DNA of 5,504 nt, taken from assembly GCA_014380155.1 (NCBI GenBank), contig JACMKJ010000006.1, forward strand, positions 1 through 5,504, in the 5' to 3' direction. The stretch comes from Rhizobacter sp. GTDB lineage: Bacteria; Pseudomonadota; Gammaproteobacteria; Burkholderiales; Burkholderiaceae_C. The position numbers and the translations under genes are program-made. Positions 4,903 to 5,504 of this stretch are shown here, in pieces (position 1 is the first letter of the stretch; each line of letters begins with the position of its first letter). The notes below the pieces were generated by a model. The model searched no databases. It had not been told where the DNA came from and saw only the letters and a list, made by a program, of their open reading frames with translations.

Positions 4903-5504
4903 GACGCCGCGGGCGGGGGCCCGTCCTGCGGGATCAGCGACTTCTGATCAGCCGGCAACTGGGCGCGCAAGGCGTCGAGCTGCGCCTTTTTCTGCTCGTC
5001 GGTGAGGGTGGTGTCTTGCTGCACGAACATGGCCTCCATGCTCAGGCGCGCGTAGAAGTCGGCCTGGCCGAACAAGGCGTTGGCAGTGGCTTCGTCGAAG
5101 TGCCGGCGTTTCACCGCTTCCATCTGGTCGAAGAACGTGCGCGCCTCCTGCATGTTGCCGGGGATGCCCTTGGGCTGCATCTCGTCGCGAATGTCTTTGG
5201 TGTAGCTGCGGTAGTCGGTGATCAGCTTGTAGGCCTTCTCAGCGTCTTCTTTCGGCAGGCCTTCGCGCAGCGTGCGCTCCAGCCGAGCGAGGTCGGTTTC
5301 AGACAAGTCTTCGGGCATGGAGTTCAGCAGCGCCTCGACCGAAGCACGAGTGTCTTTGTCGATCACCAGACCGCCGGCAAACCCCAGCTCGAACAGGCGC
5401 GACGCGTCCATCGTCGCTCCCATCGCGTCCGACACCGTCACCACCCAGGGCGCCGCGCCACCCGCGCCCGAGGCGGGCGAGCGGCCAGCCTTCGCCGCAG
5501 CCTG
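4887..5504 (-). CDS. Lipase chaperone (LifO/LipB)-like protein, N-terminus beyond window
   Basis: The frame stays open to the window edge, so only the last 205 residues are seen; the GTG at 5444 is an internal codon. Lipase-specific foldases are inner-membrane-anchored periplasmic proteins with an Ala/Pro-rich linker and a helical body that wraps a partner lipase. Visible here are an Ala/Gly/Pro-rich linker (first ~20 residues), then GGLVIDKDTR, LARLERTLREGLP, AEKAYKLITDYRSY and MEAVKRRHFDEATANALFG. After these come DFYARLSMEAMF and LTDEQKKAQLDALRAQLPAD, an order and spacing typical of the family. The family signature RxxFDYxxSA is degenerate: only the Arg and the Ser are kept (R-ASVEALLN-S). 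It converges with the second AraC gene and overlaps it by 16 nt. A partner lipase, if present, is likely upstream of 5504. A helical protein of another family is the alternative. Confidence 0.62.
   Translation of the reverse strand, partial: QAAAKAGRSPASGAGGAAPWVVTVSDAMGATMDASRLFELGFAGGLVIDKDTRASVEALLNSMPEDLSETDLARLERTLREGLPKEDAEKAYKLITDYRSYTKDIRDEMQPKGIPGNMQEARTFFDQMEAVKRRHFDEATANALFGQADFYARLSMEAMFVQQDTTLTDEQKKAQLDALRAQLPADQKSLIPQDGPPPAASQPAS

Overview
The window is GC-rich and reads as chromosomal DNA of a betaproteobacterium. It is most likely from Burkholderiales, in the Ideonella / Piscinibacter / Rhizobacter / Rubrivivax neighbourhood. Three things suggest this: a beta-type RNase P RNA, a PyrC with NYN-protein housekeeping pair, and a secreted polyester hydrolase that matches the Ideonella sakaiensis PETase (as I recall its sequence) at most positions and at the same length. 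No insertion sequence, integrase, tRNA, CRISPR array or phage gene is visible.

Left part, all on the minus strand. Positions 1-213 hold the 5' portion of rnpB, whose 3' end runs off the window. Positions 229-966 encode an NYN-domain nuclease-like protein with a C-terminal OST-HTH/LOTUS-like region. Positions 963-2003 encode dihydroorotase PyrC. The last two genes share an ATGA stop/start overlap, so they look translationally coupled. Nearly all of this stretch is coding or RNA.

Middle and right, on the plus strand. An AraC-family regulator (2144-2989), a PETase-type secreted hydrolase (3054-3926) and a second, paralogous AraC-family regulator (4051-4902) lie in a row. The two regulators align without a net gap over about 720 bp and share exact runs of 27 and 39 bp. 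A matching promoter/operator-like element lies at nearly the same distance before each start codon; in the second copy it contains a perfect 14-bp palindrome. The hydrolase has a good ribosome-binding site only 64 nt after the first regulator, so it is probably read through from that gene, from a promoter in its 3' end, or both.

Right edge, minus strand (4887-5504). This is the C-terminal part of a divergent lipase-chaperone (LifO/LipB)-like protein, whose 3' end overlaps the second regulator by 16 nt. Its N-terminus, and any partner lipase, lie beyond the window.

The most interesting system is a polyester-hydrolase locus bracketed by duplicated AraC regulators that carry a shared candidate operator, next to a lipase-foldase-like gene. 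The hydrolase keeps the full IsPETase catalytic and disulfide set. It has His214/Phe218 where IsPETase has Ser214/Ile218, which makes it an informative natural variant. Neither PET hydrolysis nor the regulatory link can be proven from sequence alone.
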